From contig JAJXXT010000144.1 of assembly GCA_021780935.1 (NCBI GenBank), forward strand, positions 20,883 to 84,882: DNA of 64,000 nt, in the 5' to 3' direction. The stretch comes from Pseudomonadota bacterium. GTDB taxonomy: Bacteria; Pseudomonadota; Alphaproteobacteria; Acetobacterales; Acetobacteraceae. Position 1 is the first letter of the stretch; each line of letters starts with the position of its first letter. The translations under genes were made by a program, and so were the position numbers. Positions 41,920-50,167 of the stretch are shown piece by piece. Under the pieces are notes generated by a model that made no database searches, had not been told where the DNA came from, and worked only from the letters and a program-made list of their open reading frames with translations.

Positions 41920-42783
41920 CTAGTGTGGCCGGACCTTTGGTTGCCAGATTTTTCGTTGAATGAACGAAAGCAGGATCGCATCGAAGCGCCGCGGTTCATC
42001 GACGAACATGGCGTGCCCTACGCCGTGCATCACGACGGGCTCGACGTTGCGATCGACCTGGGCGACATGTGCTGCCTGTGCGGCCAGCCAGGGGCGGACG
42101 ACATAGAGCGTGGGCCGGTGCGTCGCGTAGAGGGCATCGCGCCAGTAGCTCGGCGGCTCCGGGTAGCGCAGCAATTCTTCGGCGGCCCATTTCGGCGTGC
42201 GCAGCGCCGCCGCGGTCAGCCGGTCGAGATAGGAGGGTGGCTGCGGGTGCAGGAACATGCTGTGCACGAAGTCGCGCACCAACACGGGCCAGGGCGGCGG
42301 CGGCCCGCGGCGTGGCGGCGACGGCGTGGGATACGGCCGCTCACCCACCGAGTTGTCGATCAGCACCAGCCCGGCCACCCGCGCGTCGCCATGGGTATGC
42401 AGATAGCCCAGCACGTCGAGCACCCCGAGCGACCAGCCGCCGAGCAGCACCGGCCGCGGCCCCAGAAGGGTGAGAAGCTCCGCGATATCCTGCCCGCGCC
42501 TCCGGTCGTTATAGCCGGAGCGGGCGATCTCGCTCTCACCCTGGCCGCGCGGGTCCAGCACCACAACCTGATAGCGCGATGAAAGGGCGCGAATCTGCGG
42601 CGTGAAGATCCAGCCGGGCATGGTCCAGCCGGGGATCAGCACGATGGTCTGCGCCGTGTTGCGGCCGGCGACGATCGCGTGCAGCTGCACCCCGTCCGAG
42701 GTCCGGAACGTAAGGTCGGCGGCGCGCGCCTGGCTCGCGAGCGCCAGCACGCAGGCCATGAGCATTGCCGGGATGGCGCGCAT
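41920..42783 (-). CDS. Secreted alpha/beta hydrolase
   Basis: Alpha/beta hydrolase of 287 residues with a signal peptide (MRAIPAMLMACVLALASQARA). HGxP-equivalent IPGWTMPGW supplies the oxyanion region, the nucleophile elbow is GGWSLG (Ser), and the catalytic His is in HGVGHAMFVDEP. An in-frame GTG three codons upstream is an alternative start. It is upstream of the spermidine-synthase-like membrane protein and exported methyltransferase genes, with a 1-bp gap, so all three are probably one envelope-related operon. The substrate is unknown. Confidence 0.87.
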   Translation of the reverse strand: MRAIPAMLMACVLALASQARAADLTFRTSDGVQLHAIVAGRNTAQTIVLIPGWTMPGWIFTPQIRALSSRYQVVVLDPRGQGESEIARSGYNDRRRGQDIAELLTLLGPRPVLLGGWSLGVLDVLGYLHTHGDARVAGLVLIDNSVGERPYPTPSPPRRGPPPPWPVLVRDFVHSMFLHPQPPSYLDRLTAAALRTPKWAAEELLRYPEPPSYWRDALYATHRPTLYVVRPWLAAQAAHVAQVDRNVEPVVMHGVGHAMFVDEPRRFDAILLSFIQRKIWQPKVRPH

Positions 42784-42827
42784 GGCGTTCACTGGCCCGC
42801 GACCATGGTCCTGTCAACGAGGCCCGC

Positions 42828-43004
42828 GTGAGCCCGCCCGAACCCCCCGAGCCGCCGCCGCGGCGCGGCGCGCTGATCGCCATTCTGCTCTTGCTGGTCC
42901 TGTCTGCCGCCGGGTGGTGGATCACGAACCGTCTCCACCAGACCAGCGTCCTGCAGGACTGTGTGATGCAGGGGCGGCGGAACTGCGCGCCCGTCGGCAA
43001 TTAG
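42828..43004 (+). CDS. Small single-span membrane protein
   Basis: 58-residue protein from a GTG at 42828 with CGAGG upstream. A Pro/Arg-rich cytoplasmic start is followed by one transmembrane helix (ALIAILLLLVLSAAGWW). A short tail contains QDCVMQGRRNCAPV. The two-Cys tail motif recurs, to my recollection, in small uncharacterised alphaproteobacterial proteins. It is divergent from the secreted hydrolase and ends 6 bp before the convergent MFS gene. Confidence 0.65.
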   Translation: MSPPEPPEPPPRRGALIAILLLLVLSAAGWWITNRLHQTSVLQDCVMQGRRNCAPVGN

Positions 43005-43010
43005 GCGGCT

Positions 43011-44327
43011 TCAGCCCGCGGCACCGGCGGCCGCACGCCGTGCCGCGCCCCGCCCCCAGACCACCACCAGAATCGCACCGAGCAGCGCGCTGATGCCGAG
43101 TGCCACCACCGCGGTGTGGAAATCATGCGTCCGGGCGATCAGCAGCCCCACGCCCCAGGGCGCGAAAAATCCGCTGAGATTGCCCAGCGTGCTGACCCAG
43201 GCGATCCCCGCGGCGGCGGTCGATTCGGAAAACGCCTCGCTGATCATCGCCAGCCACGGCCCCTTGAGGCCAAAGATCCCGACGCCCGCCACGCAGATGC
43301 ACAGCAGGGCCACCACCGGCGAGGTGACGAAGGCCGCCGCGACCAGGCCGAGGAAGGCGACGAAGGTCGGGATCGCCGTGGTCCACACGCGTTCCCGGCG
43401 CCGGTCGGAATACGCGCCCCAGAGCACGAGGGCGATGGCGCCGGTCAGGAACGGCAGCGCCGAGATGAAGCCGGTCGCGATCGTGCTCACGCCGAAGCTC
43501 TTCACCACCTGCGGAATCCAATAGCTCAGCCCGTAGCTCGGGATACCGGTGAGGAAGAAGATCAGCGACAGCACCAGCACCCGCCGGTCGAGCAGCATGG
43601 CCAGCGGCGATGCCTGGTGCCGCTCCGGGTGCGCCTGGCGCTCCGCCGCGAGCGTCGCCTCCAGCCATTCGCGCTCGCGTGGTTCGAGCCAGCGCGCCTG
43701 TGCCGGCCGGTCGCTCAGCAGCCGGAACGCGAGCAACCCCAGCACGATCGCGGGCGAAGCCTCGAGGACATAGATCCACTGCCAGCCCTTGAGCCCGAGC
43801 ACGCCATTGAGCCCGAGGATCAGCGCCGAGAGCGGTGCGCCGACCAGGCTCGCGACCGGGATCGCCAGCGCGAACAGTCCGGCGTAGCGGGCCCGCCAGG
43901 CGCGCGGGAACCAGTAGGTGAGGTAGAGGATGACACCCGGGAAGAACCCGGCCTCGACCGCGCCCAGCGTCAGCCGCGCGACATAGAAGCTGATCGGCCC
44001 GCGGATCAGCGCCGTGGCGCAGCCGACGAGGCCCCAGGTGATCATGATGCGCGCCATCCAGCTGCGCGCGCCGAAGCGCTCCAGCGCCATGTTGCTCGGC
44101 ACTTCGAAGATCGCATAGCCGACCGAGACCAGCCCCGCCCCCCAGCCGAACGAGACCGCGGTCAGCCCGATATCGTGGTTCAGTGTCAGCGCCGCGACGC
44201 CGATATTCACCCGGTCGAGATAGGAGATGACGAAACCTAGCGTCAGCAGGGGGATGACCCGGTTGCGCACCTTGCGGATGGTGCGTTCCTCGAACTGGGC
44301 CTGGGCTTCATCCGCGCCGCTCGACAT
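43011..44327 (-). CDS. MFS transporter, anion:cation symporter (ACS) family
   Basis: MFS permease of 438 residues from the ATG at 44327. Twelve transmembrane segments are visible. VISYLDRVNIGVAALT in helix 1 and PRAWRARYAGLFALAIP in the helix 4-5 loop are typical of the ACS family (phthalate, tartrate, glucarate uptake). A weak upstream frame extension to 44384 was not used. It is divergent from a dicarboxylate-lactonase-like amidohydrolase 257 bp away, and the two may handle the same organic acid. Confidence 0.9.
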   Translation of the reverse strand: MSSGADEAQAQFEERTIRKVRNRVIPLLTLGFVISYLDRVNIGVAALTLNHDIGLTAVSFGWGAGLVSVGYAIFEVPSNMALERFGARSWMARIMITWGLVGCATALIRGPISFYVARLTLGAVEAGFFPGVILYLTYWFPRAWRARYAGLFALAIPVASLVGAPLSALILGLNGVLGLKGWQWIYVLEASPAIVLGLLAFRLLSDRPAQARWLEPREREWLEATLAAERQAHPERHQASPLAMLLDRRVLVLSLIFFLTGIPSYGLSYWIPQVVKSFGVSTIATGFISALPFLTGAIALVLWGAYSDRRRERVWTTAIPTFVAFLGLVAAAFVTSPVVALLCICVAGVGIFGLKGPWLAMISEAFSESTAAAGIAWVSTLGNLSGFFAPWGVGLLIARTHDFHTAVVALGISALLGAILVVVWGRGAARRAAAGAAG

Positions 44328-44584
44328 CGTTTCCACCCCATGGCCACGCCCACCCGGGCGCTGTTCTTGTTGCGGGGCTGGCAAAACGCCGTGCCCCCGT
44401 GCCCGCCGGCATCATTCCGCCAGCGCCATCATCCCGGCGAGACGGACTCACCGGGCGATGGCGGCAGACCGGACCAGCCGGCGCACGATTCGTCAACGCC
44501 GCCCCGGCTCGGTGCCGATTTGGCACGCCACATGCCGGCCTGTAGGAGGGGCATGGATCACAACCGCAAGCCGCAGGCCCGCCG

Positions 44585-45385
44585 ATGAACGAACCCCCGC
44601 TGATCGATTGCCACGCCCATGTCTGGACACGCGACATGCCGTTCATCGACAACCCGCGCCACACGCCGGACTATGATTTCACCGCCGAGGACTATCTGCG
44701 CCAGCTCGATGCGCACGGTGTGCAGCTCGCGGTCCTGGCCGGCGCCAGCCTGTTCGGCGACTATAATGATTACACTATCGAGACATTACGCCGGCACGGG
44801 CGCTTGCGCGGCACGGTGATCGTCAAGCCATCCGTCGAACGCCTGGTGCTGGAGGACATGAAGCGCTGCGGCGTCGTCGGCATCCGGCTGATGTTCCGCG
44901 GCCTGGCCACGCTGCCCGACCTCGCCAGCTACGAATACCGTCGCCTGTTCCGCCGGGTGCGCGATCTCGGCTGGCACGTGCATCTGCACACCGAGGGCGC
45001 GCGGCTCGCTGGCCTGATCGATGTCATCGAGCCGACCGGTGCCACGCTGGTGATCGACCATTTCGGCACGCCCGATGCCGCGAAGGGCGTCGACTGCGAC
45101 GGTTTCCAGCGCATGATCCGCTCGATCGACAAGGGCAACACCTGGGTCAAGATGTCGGCGGGCTACCGCATCGGCGACGCCGCGGCCGCCACGTACGCGC
45201 GCGAGCTGCAACGCCGCGTCGGGACGGAACGCCTGCTCTGGGCCAGCGATTCGCCGTTTGCCAGTTTCGAGGGCGCGATGACCTATGCCAAGGCGGTCGC
45301 GGATTTCCACGCCTGGGTGCCGGACGCGGCGGCGCGCCGGCGCATCGGCGCCGACAACCCGCTGGCGCTCTACTTTGCCGGCTGA
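44585..45385 (+). CDS. Amidohydrolase family protein, 2-pyrone-4,6-dicarboxylate lactonase-like
   Basis: TIM-barrel hydrolase of 266 residues in the LigI-like branch of amidohydrolase-2 proteins. Motifs are IDCHAHVW near the N-terminus, WHVHLHTEG near residue 130, VIDHFGTPD near 157 and LLWASDSPF near 220. The family hydrolyses lactones of aromatic or sugar-acid breakdown. The divergent ACS-type transporter supports use of an imported organic acid, but no substrate can be named. Confidence 0.87.
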   Translation: MNEPPLIDCHAHVWTRDMPFIDNPRHTPDYDFTAEDYLRQLDAHGVQLAVLAGASLFGDYNDYTIETLRRHGRLRGTVIVKPSVERLVLEDMKRCGVVGIRLMFRGLATLPDLASYEYRRLFRRVRDLGWHVHLHTEGARLAGLIDVIEPTGATLVIDHFGTPDAAKGVDCDGFQRMIRSIDKGNTWVKMSAGYRIGDAAAATYARELQRRVGTERLLWASDSPFASFEGAMTYAKAVADFHAWVPDAAARRRIGADNPLALYFAG

Positions 45386-45393
45386 AGGCGGGG

Positions 45394-46962
45394 TCAGGCC
45401 TGTTTTTCGCCGGATTTCAGCACCAGGTCCGGCATCGCCAGCGCCACCGCCGCGCCCACCAGCGACAGCACGGCACAGGAGCCGAAGGACCAGTGAAACC
45501 CGCTCGACAGCGCCGCGCGGGCAGCCTCGCGCGTCGCCGGGCCGAGACTGGCGAGCCCGCCGTGGTCGCGCAGCGCGCCGAGGTCCATCGGCGGCCGGCG
45601 GGCCGCGGCCAGTGAGCTGGCGAAGCGGCCGGTCAGCAGCGCGCCCACCAGCGTCGAGCCGAACGCCCCGCCCATCGAGCGCAGGAACAGCAGGGCGCCC
45701 GTGGCCGCCCCCACGTCGCGGCGCTCGGCGGCGCTCTGCACCGTCACCAGGCTTGCCGGCATGCACACCCCGATCGCCAGCCCCACCAGCCCCATGTACA
45801 GAACCAGCAGCACGAGCGAGGTCGACGGGCCGGCACTGGCGAGCAGGACGAAGCCGAGCACGGCCGGCACCAGCCCGGAGAGCATGATCCCCCGGGTTTT
45901 GCCGAAGCGCCGGCACAATTGGCCGGAGACGATGGCGCCCACCACGTTGGTGGCGAGGAAGGGCACGATCATGGTTCCGGACGTCGCGGCATCGGCGCCG
46001 CGTGCGAGCTGAAAATACAACGGCAGCAGGAAGGTGGTGCCGAAAATCACCGCGGAACAGGCGCTGGCGACAGCGATGCCGGACATGATGCTGCGATTGA
46101 CGAAGAGTCGTGGCGGCAGCAGCGGGTCCGGCGTCAGGCGCTCGCGCAGCACCAGCAGCGCGAGGATCACCAGCATCGCCGCGGCGAGCGCCAGCATCGG
46201 TGGTGCCGTCCAGGCATAGAGCGTGCCGCCCCAGCTCATCAGCAGCAGGAAGCTGGTGGTCACCGCGGTCAGCAGTGCGGCACCCGCATAGTCGATCCGC
46301 AGGCTGCCGCCGCGCGGCTGCAGCAGCTTGAGCGCGCGGTTGGACAGGATTATCGCGAGGATGCCGATCGGCAGGTTGATCCAGAAAATCCAGCGCCAGG
46401 ACAGCGCATCGGTCATCCACCCGCCGAGGATCGGCCCGAAAACACTGGCGACACCCCAGGTGCCGGCCATGTAGCCCTGGTAGCGGCCGCGCTCGCGCGG
46501 TGCCACCACATCGGCGATCGCCGATTGCGCCATCGTCATCAGCCCCGCTCCGCCGACGCCCTGCAACGCCCGCGCCGCGATGAGCTGCATCAGCGTCTGC
46601 GACACGGCGCAGAAGCAGGAGGCGGCGACGAAAATAAGGATCGCGGGGATCAGCAGCGCGCGGCGGCCATAGACATCCGAGAGCTTGCCGTAGATCGGCG
46701 TCGCCGCGGTGGAGGTCAGCAGATAGGCCGAGACGATCCAGGCGAGATGGTCAAATCCCCCGAGATCGGCGGCGATCGCCGGCACCGCGGGCACCACCAC
46801 CGTCTGGTCGATCGCGGCCATCAGCATGCAGAGCAATATGCCGATGATGACGCGCTTGATCTCGGCGTGGGAGAAATGCGGCAGGTCGATATCGGTTGTG
46901 CCGTTGCCCAGCGCCCCTTCGGTGCGTGTCTCGTCGGCGAGCATCGGGGTGGGGGCGTCCAT
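45394..46962 (-). CDS. DHA2-type multidrug MFS transporter (14 segments)
   Basis: MFS exporter of 522 residues, EmrB/QacA-like with about 14 transmembrane segments. The helix 1 region MLMAAIDQTVVVPAVPAIA and motif A GKLSDVYGRRALL are characteristic. An N-terminal cytoplasmic tail of about 35 residues precedes helix 1. The gene stands alone, with no membrane-fusion partner nearby. A short inverted repeat (46990-47004) upstream may be an operator. It probably exports drugs or hydrophobic compounds. Confidence 0.9.
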   Translation of the reverse strand: MDAPTPMLADETRTEGALGNGTTDIDLPHFSHAEIKRVIIGILLCMLMAAIDQTVVVPAVPAIAADLGGFDHLAWIVSAYLLTSTAATPIYGKLSDVYGRRALLIPAILIFVAASCFCAVSQTLMQLIAARALQGVGGAGLMTMAQSAIADVVAPRERGRYQGYMAGTWGVASVFGPILGGWMTDALSWRWIFWINLPIGILAIILSNRALKLLQPRGGSLRIDYAGAALLTAVTTSFLLLMSWGGTLYAWTAPPMLALAAAMLVILALLVLRERLTPDPLLPPRLFVNRSIMSGIAVASACSAVIFGTTFLLPLYFQLARGADAATSGTMIVPFLATNVVGAIVSGQLCRRFGKTRGIMLSGLVPAVLGFVLLASAGPSTSLVLLVLYMGLVGLAIGVCMPASLVTVQSAAERRDVGAATGALLFLRSMGGAFGSTLVGALLTGRFASSLAAARRPPMDLGALRDHGGLASLGPATREAARAALSSGFHWSFGSCAVLSLVGAAVALAMPDLVLKSGEKQA

Positions 46963-47331
46963 CAGAGCCTTCGCACATGCAGCATGACAACGCGTTTATC
47001 GCGTCCTCGATGCCACGCGCTATGCCGGTTATGCACAGGTGGTGCCACGTTGTGTGGGAAATCACCTCCGCTCGGTTGGCGATCTCCGGTCGGTAATAAA
47101 GTTGCGCCCGCCGGGGCCATGGTCCCCGACGGGCGCTAAAAGCGGGCCGTCGCCACCCGAAACGACCGCCCGCCTCTCAGGCGGTGGCGGTCACCCGAAT
47201 GGCGAAAAGCAATTCCTCGCCATTGACGCCAGCCTTACTTTGCCGGCGACGGGAGCACCCCTCCGCCCCGCCGGCGAACGCAGAATGCGTCGCAGAGCGG
47301 ATGGAGTCCAGGAAACAAAGGTGGTCTGGCC
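46963..47331. other. Intergenic region with strong hairpins, no gene seen
   Basis: This 369-bp gap between msrB and the MFS exporter gene has no convincing ORF. It holds a near-perfect 33-bp hairpin at 47104-47136 (GCGCCCG arm paired with CGGGCGC, one mismatch, then CGGGG with CCCCG). A second hairpin lies around 47163-47191 (ACCGCC and GCCT paired with AGGC and GGCGGT), and a third at 47198-47228 (AATGGCG with CGCCATT). On the minus strand the first is followed by the weak T-tract CTTTATT, so it could be a poor msrB terminator. The cluster of stems could also be a structured RNA. I recognise no known riboswitch class. Confidence 0.45.
46990..47004. promoter_or_regulatory. Inverted repeat upstream of the MFS exporter gene
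   Basis: A perfect 5-5-5 inverted repeat, ACGCG-TTTAT-CGCGT, lies 28-42 bp upstream of the exporter start. Position and symmetry would suit a repressor operator, but no regulator gene is adjacent. It could be chance in a GC-rich sequence. Confidence 0.3.
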
Positions 47332-47754
47332 TTAAGTTTGGTGATCCGTGCCGGAATCGGCTGCCTCCGGCACGAACGCCATCGCCGCCCCGTTCATGCA
47401 ATAACGCAAGCCCGTGGGCTGCGGCCCATCAGGGAACACATGACCGAGATGGCCGCCGCAGCGCGCGCAATGCACCTCGGTGCGGGTCATGAACCAGGAG
47501 CGGTCGCTGCTTGTGTCTACCGCGCCCTCGACCGGCGCCCAGAAACTCGGCCAGCCGGTGCCGCTTTCGAATTTGGTGGCGGCGTCGAACAGCGTGGCCT
47601 GGCAACCGGCGCAGATGAACATTCCCGCCCGCTTCTCGCGGTTGAGCGGTGAGGTGCCGGCGCGTTCCGTGCCGTGCTGGCGCAGCACGCGGAACTGCTC
47701 CGGCGTCAGCTTCCGCCGCCAATCCTCCTCGGTCATGGTCAGGGTTTCGGCCAT
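47332..47754 (-). CDS. msrB: Peptide-methionine (R)-S-oxide reductase MsrB
   Basis: Methionine-R-sulfoxide reductase of 140 residues. Zinc-binding pairs are in CAGCQ and CARCGG. The catalytic Cys is in GLRYCMNGAA, and SGTGWPSFW and HLGHVFPDGP are family signatures. No signal peptide is present, so it is cytosolic. It repairs R-methionine sulfoxide using thioredoxin. It follows the nitroreductase gene by 91 bp on the same strand. Confidence 0.95.
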   Translation of the reverse strand: MAETLTMTEEDWRRKLTPEQFRVLRQHGTERAGTSPLNREKRAGMFICAGCQATLFDAATKFESGTGWPSFWAPVEGAVDTSSDRSWFMTRTEVHCARCGGHLGHVFPDGPQPTGLRYCMNGAAMAFVPEAADSGTDHQT

Positions 47755-47845
47755 GCTTCACCTCCTGCGCATGATGTCTTGCCCCAGGCATCTGGCCCCG
47801 CCCGGGCAAAGGGTCAACGCGGCGCCGCGTGATTCGTTGCAGTCG

Positions 47846-48559
47846 TCAGAAGCCGCGGAACTCGGTGAACGCCGCGGCCGGCTCGCGCTCGGTGCGCAGC
47901 GCGTTGGCCGGCTCCGCCCGGTCCTCCTGGCCGATCGCCATGCCGCAGATGATGTGGTCCTGCTCGCCCACCCCCAGCAGGCGGCGGATGGCGCGCGGAT
48001 GCTCGGCGAAGATCGCCATCGGGCAGGTGTCGAGCCCGCGCGCCCGCGCGGCGATCGCCAAGTTCTGGAGGAACATGCCCAGGTCGAGCCAGCTGCCGAT
48101 GGCCAGCCTGCGGTCGGCGAGCAGCAACAGCCCCACTGGGGCGCCGAAAAACCGCAGATTGCGCTCGATATGCGCCCGCGCCTTGTCATGCTCGCCGCGT
48201 GCGATGCCGAGCAGCCCGTAGAGGTCCCAGCCGATCTTCCGCCGCCGCCCGATATAGGGCTCGAACAGCGGCGAGGGATAATATTGATGTTCCGCGCCGT
48301 CGTGCTCGCCGTTCCGCCAGGCCGCCACCAGCCCCTCGGTGAACATGGCCAGCGCCTCGCCGCCGAGCGCCAGCACGCGCCAGGGCTGCATGTTGGTCCC
48401 GGACGGCGCCCGCGCCGCCACGTCGAGCAGGTGCTCCACCACCTCGCGCGCGACGGGGTCTGGCCGGAAGCCCCGGATGGACCGGCGCGAGAGGATCGCG
48501 GCCTCGGTCGCGTTTGCGGCCTCGGTCCCCGGCCCGGCCTGTGGTGCCAAATCCGTCAC
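47846..48559 (-). CDS. Nitroreductase family protein
   Basis: FMN-dependent nitroreductase of 237 residues from a GTG start. The FMN-binding SRRSIRGFRPDPV near residue 25 and ARAPSGTNMQPWRV near 48 are typical. The C-terminal GMAIGQEDRAEPAN also fits the family. It lies 13 bp downstream of glpD. It reduces nitroaromatics or quinones with NAD(P)H; the physiological substrate is unknown. Confidence 0.9.
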   Translation of the reverse strand: MTDLAPQAGPGTEAANATEAAILSRRSIRGFRPDPVAREVVEHLLDVAARAPSGTNMQPWRVLALGGEALAMFTEGLVAAWRNGEHDGAEHQYYPSPLFEPYIGRRRKIGWDLYGLLGIARGEHDKARAHIERNLRFFGAPVGLLLLADRRLAIGSWLDLGMFLQNLAIAARARGLDTCPMAIFAEHPRAIRRLLGVGEQDHIICGMAIGQEDRAEPANALRTEREPAAAFTEFRGF

Positions 48560-48572
48560 TCGGTCAAAACCG

Positions 48573-50069
48573 TCACAGACACGCCGCGATCCGCTCGCGC
48601 CCGGCCGCGTCCACGACGAGACCCAGCTTGCTGCGCCGCCAGAGCACGTCGTCCACCTCCCGTGCCCATTCGCGGGCCATCAGGTAGCGCAGCTCCGCGC
48701 GCGACAGATCGGCCCCCAGCATGTCCTCGGCCCCCTCGTCGCGCAGGATCGCCTCCGCCTCGGTGCCGTAGGCGCGCACCAGCCGGCGGATGGTCGCGGC
48801 GGCGAGCGTGGGGCGCAGCACCTGCAACCGGGCCGCGAGCGCGGCCGCGCCGTCACGCGGGAAATCGCCGCCGGGCAGCGGCGCGCTCCCGGTCCAGCCG
48901 GCCGCCGAGCCGGTCGGGGGCGGCAGGTGCGGCGCCAGTTTTTCCAGCGCGGCCTGCGCCAGGCGCCGAAAGGTCGTGATCTTGCCCCCGAACACGTGCA
49001 GCGCCGGCGCTGCGTCGCGGGTTTCGAGGTCGAGCACATAGTCGCGCGTCGCCTCCTGCGCCGCGGAGGCACCATCGTCATAGAGCGACCGCACGCCGGA
49101 ATAGGTCCAGACGATGCTGTCCGCCCGCACCGGTGCGCGGAAATACTCGCTGGCGGCGGCGCAGAGATAGCCGATCTCGCCCTCGTCGATGCGCACCTGC
49201 GCGGGATCGCCGGCATAGTCCTGGTCGGTGGTGCCGATGAGCGTGAAATCCTGCTGGTAGGGAATGGCAAAGATGATGCGCCCGTCGGCGTTCTGGAAGA
49301 TATAGCAGCGGTCATGCGCGTAGAGGCGCGGCACCACGATGTGGCTGCCCTTCACCAGCCGCACCTTGGCGCGGGCGTTGTCCTGCACCACCGCGCCCAC
49401 CACCTCGCCCACCCAGGGCCCCGCGGCGTTCACCAGCGCCCGCGCCACGACCTCGCGCGTGCCGGCCTCGGCATGCGGGCCCGTGCCCTGGAGCGTCACG
49501 TGCCACAACCCATCGGCCCGCCGTGCGGCGACGCAGCGCGTGCGCGTCAGGATCTCGGCGCCACGGGCGTCGGCGTCGCGCGCGTTCAGCACCACCAGGC
49601 GTGAATCCTCCACCCAGCAATCGGAATACTCGAAGCCGCGGCGGAACCCCGGCTTGAGCGGCGCGCCGGCCTCGTCGCGGTCGAGTCGCAGCGTGCGCGT
49701 CGGTGGCAGCAACCGGCGCCCGCCCAGGTGGTCGTAGAGAAACAGTCCCGTGCGCAGCAGCCAGGCCGGCCGCAGCCCGGCATGGTGCGGCAGCACGAAG
49801 CGCAGCGGCCAGACGATGTGCGGCGCGATGCCCCACAGCACCTCCCGCTCCATCAGCGCCTCGCGCACCAGGCGGAACTCGTAATGTTCGAGGTAGCGCA
49901 GCCCGCCATGGATTAGCTTGGTCGAGGCGGAGGAGGTGCCCGAGGCGAGGTCCGCCTGCTCCGCCAACAGCACACGCCAGCCGCGCCCGGCGGCGTCGCG
50001 GGCGATGCCGGTGCCGTTGATGCCGCCGCCGATGATGGCGATATCGAAAGGGGACGAAGCCGGGCTCAT
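48573..50069 (-). CDS. glpD: Glycerol-3-phosphate dehydrogenase (FAD-dependent)
   Basis: Aerobic glycerol-3-phosphate dehydrogenase of 498 residues from the ATG at 50069 (GGTGG upstream). The FAD motif is IIGGGINGTGIARDAAGRG, followed by the signature SSASTKLIHGGLRYLE near residue 45. The C-terminal GlpD/GlpO domain covers the last 120 residues. It oxidises glycerol-3-phosphate to dihydroxyacetone phosphate and passes electrons to quinone at the inner membrane. No glycerol kinase or facilitator gene is nearby, so phospholipid turnover is a likely source of substrate. Confidence 0.95.
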   Translation of the reverse strand: MSPASSPFDIAIIGGGINGTGIARDAAGRGWRVLLAEQADLASGTSSASTKLIHGGLRYLEHYEFRLVREALMEREVLWGIAPHIVWPLRFVLPHHAGLRPAWLLRTGLFLYDHLGGRRLLPPTRTLRLDRDEAGAPLKPGFRRGFEYSDCWVEDSRLVVLNARDADARGAEILTRTRCVAARRADGLWHVTLQGTGPHAEAGTREVVARALVNAAGPWVGEVVGAVVQDNARAKVRLVKGSHIVVPRLYAHDRCYIFQNADGRIIFAIPYQQDFTLIGTTDQDYAGDPAQVRIDEGEIGYLCAAASEYFRAPVRADSIVWTYSGVRSLYDDGASAAQEATRDYVLDLETRDAAPALHVFGGKITTFRRLAQAALEKLAPHLPPPTGSAAGWTGSAPLPGGDFPRDGAAALAARLQVLRPTLAAATIRRLVRAYGTEAEAILRDEGAEDMLGADLSRAELRYLMAREWAREVDDVLWRRSKLGLVVDAAGRERIAACL

Positions 50070-50167
50070 ACCACCGGGCATAGGCGGGGCGGCGTTGGGC
50101 GGCAAGACCGTGGCGCCTCACCGCCGCCTGCCCCTATGCTGGCGTCAAGAACCTGGGGAGGAGACGC

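Noticed and set aside
47093..47230. Possible glycine or other riboswitch (a CTCTCAGGC stretch at 47174)
   Set aside because: The surrounding aptamer elements are missing and no suitable plus-strand gene follows; kept only as a hairpin-rich region.
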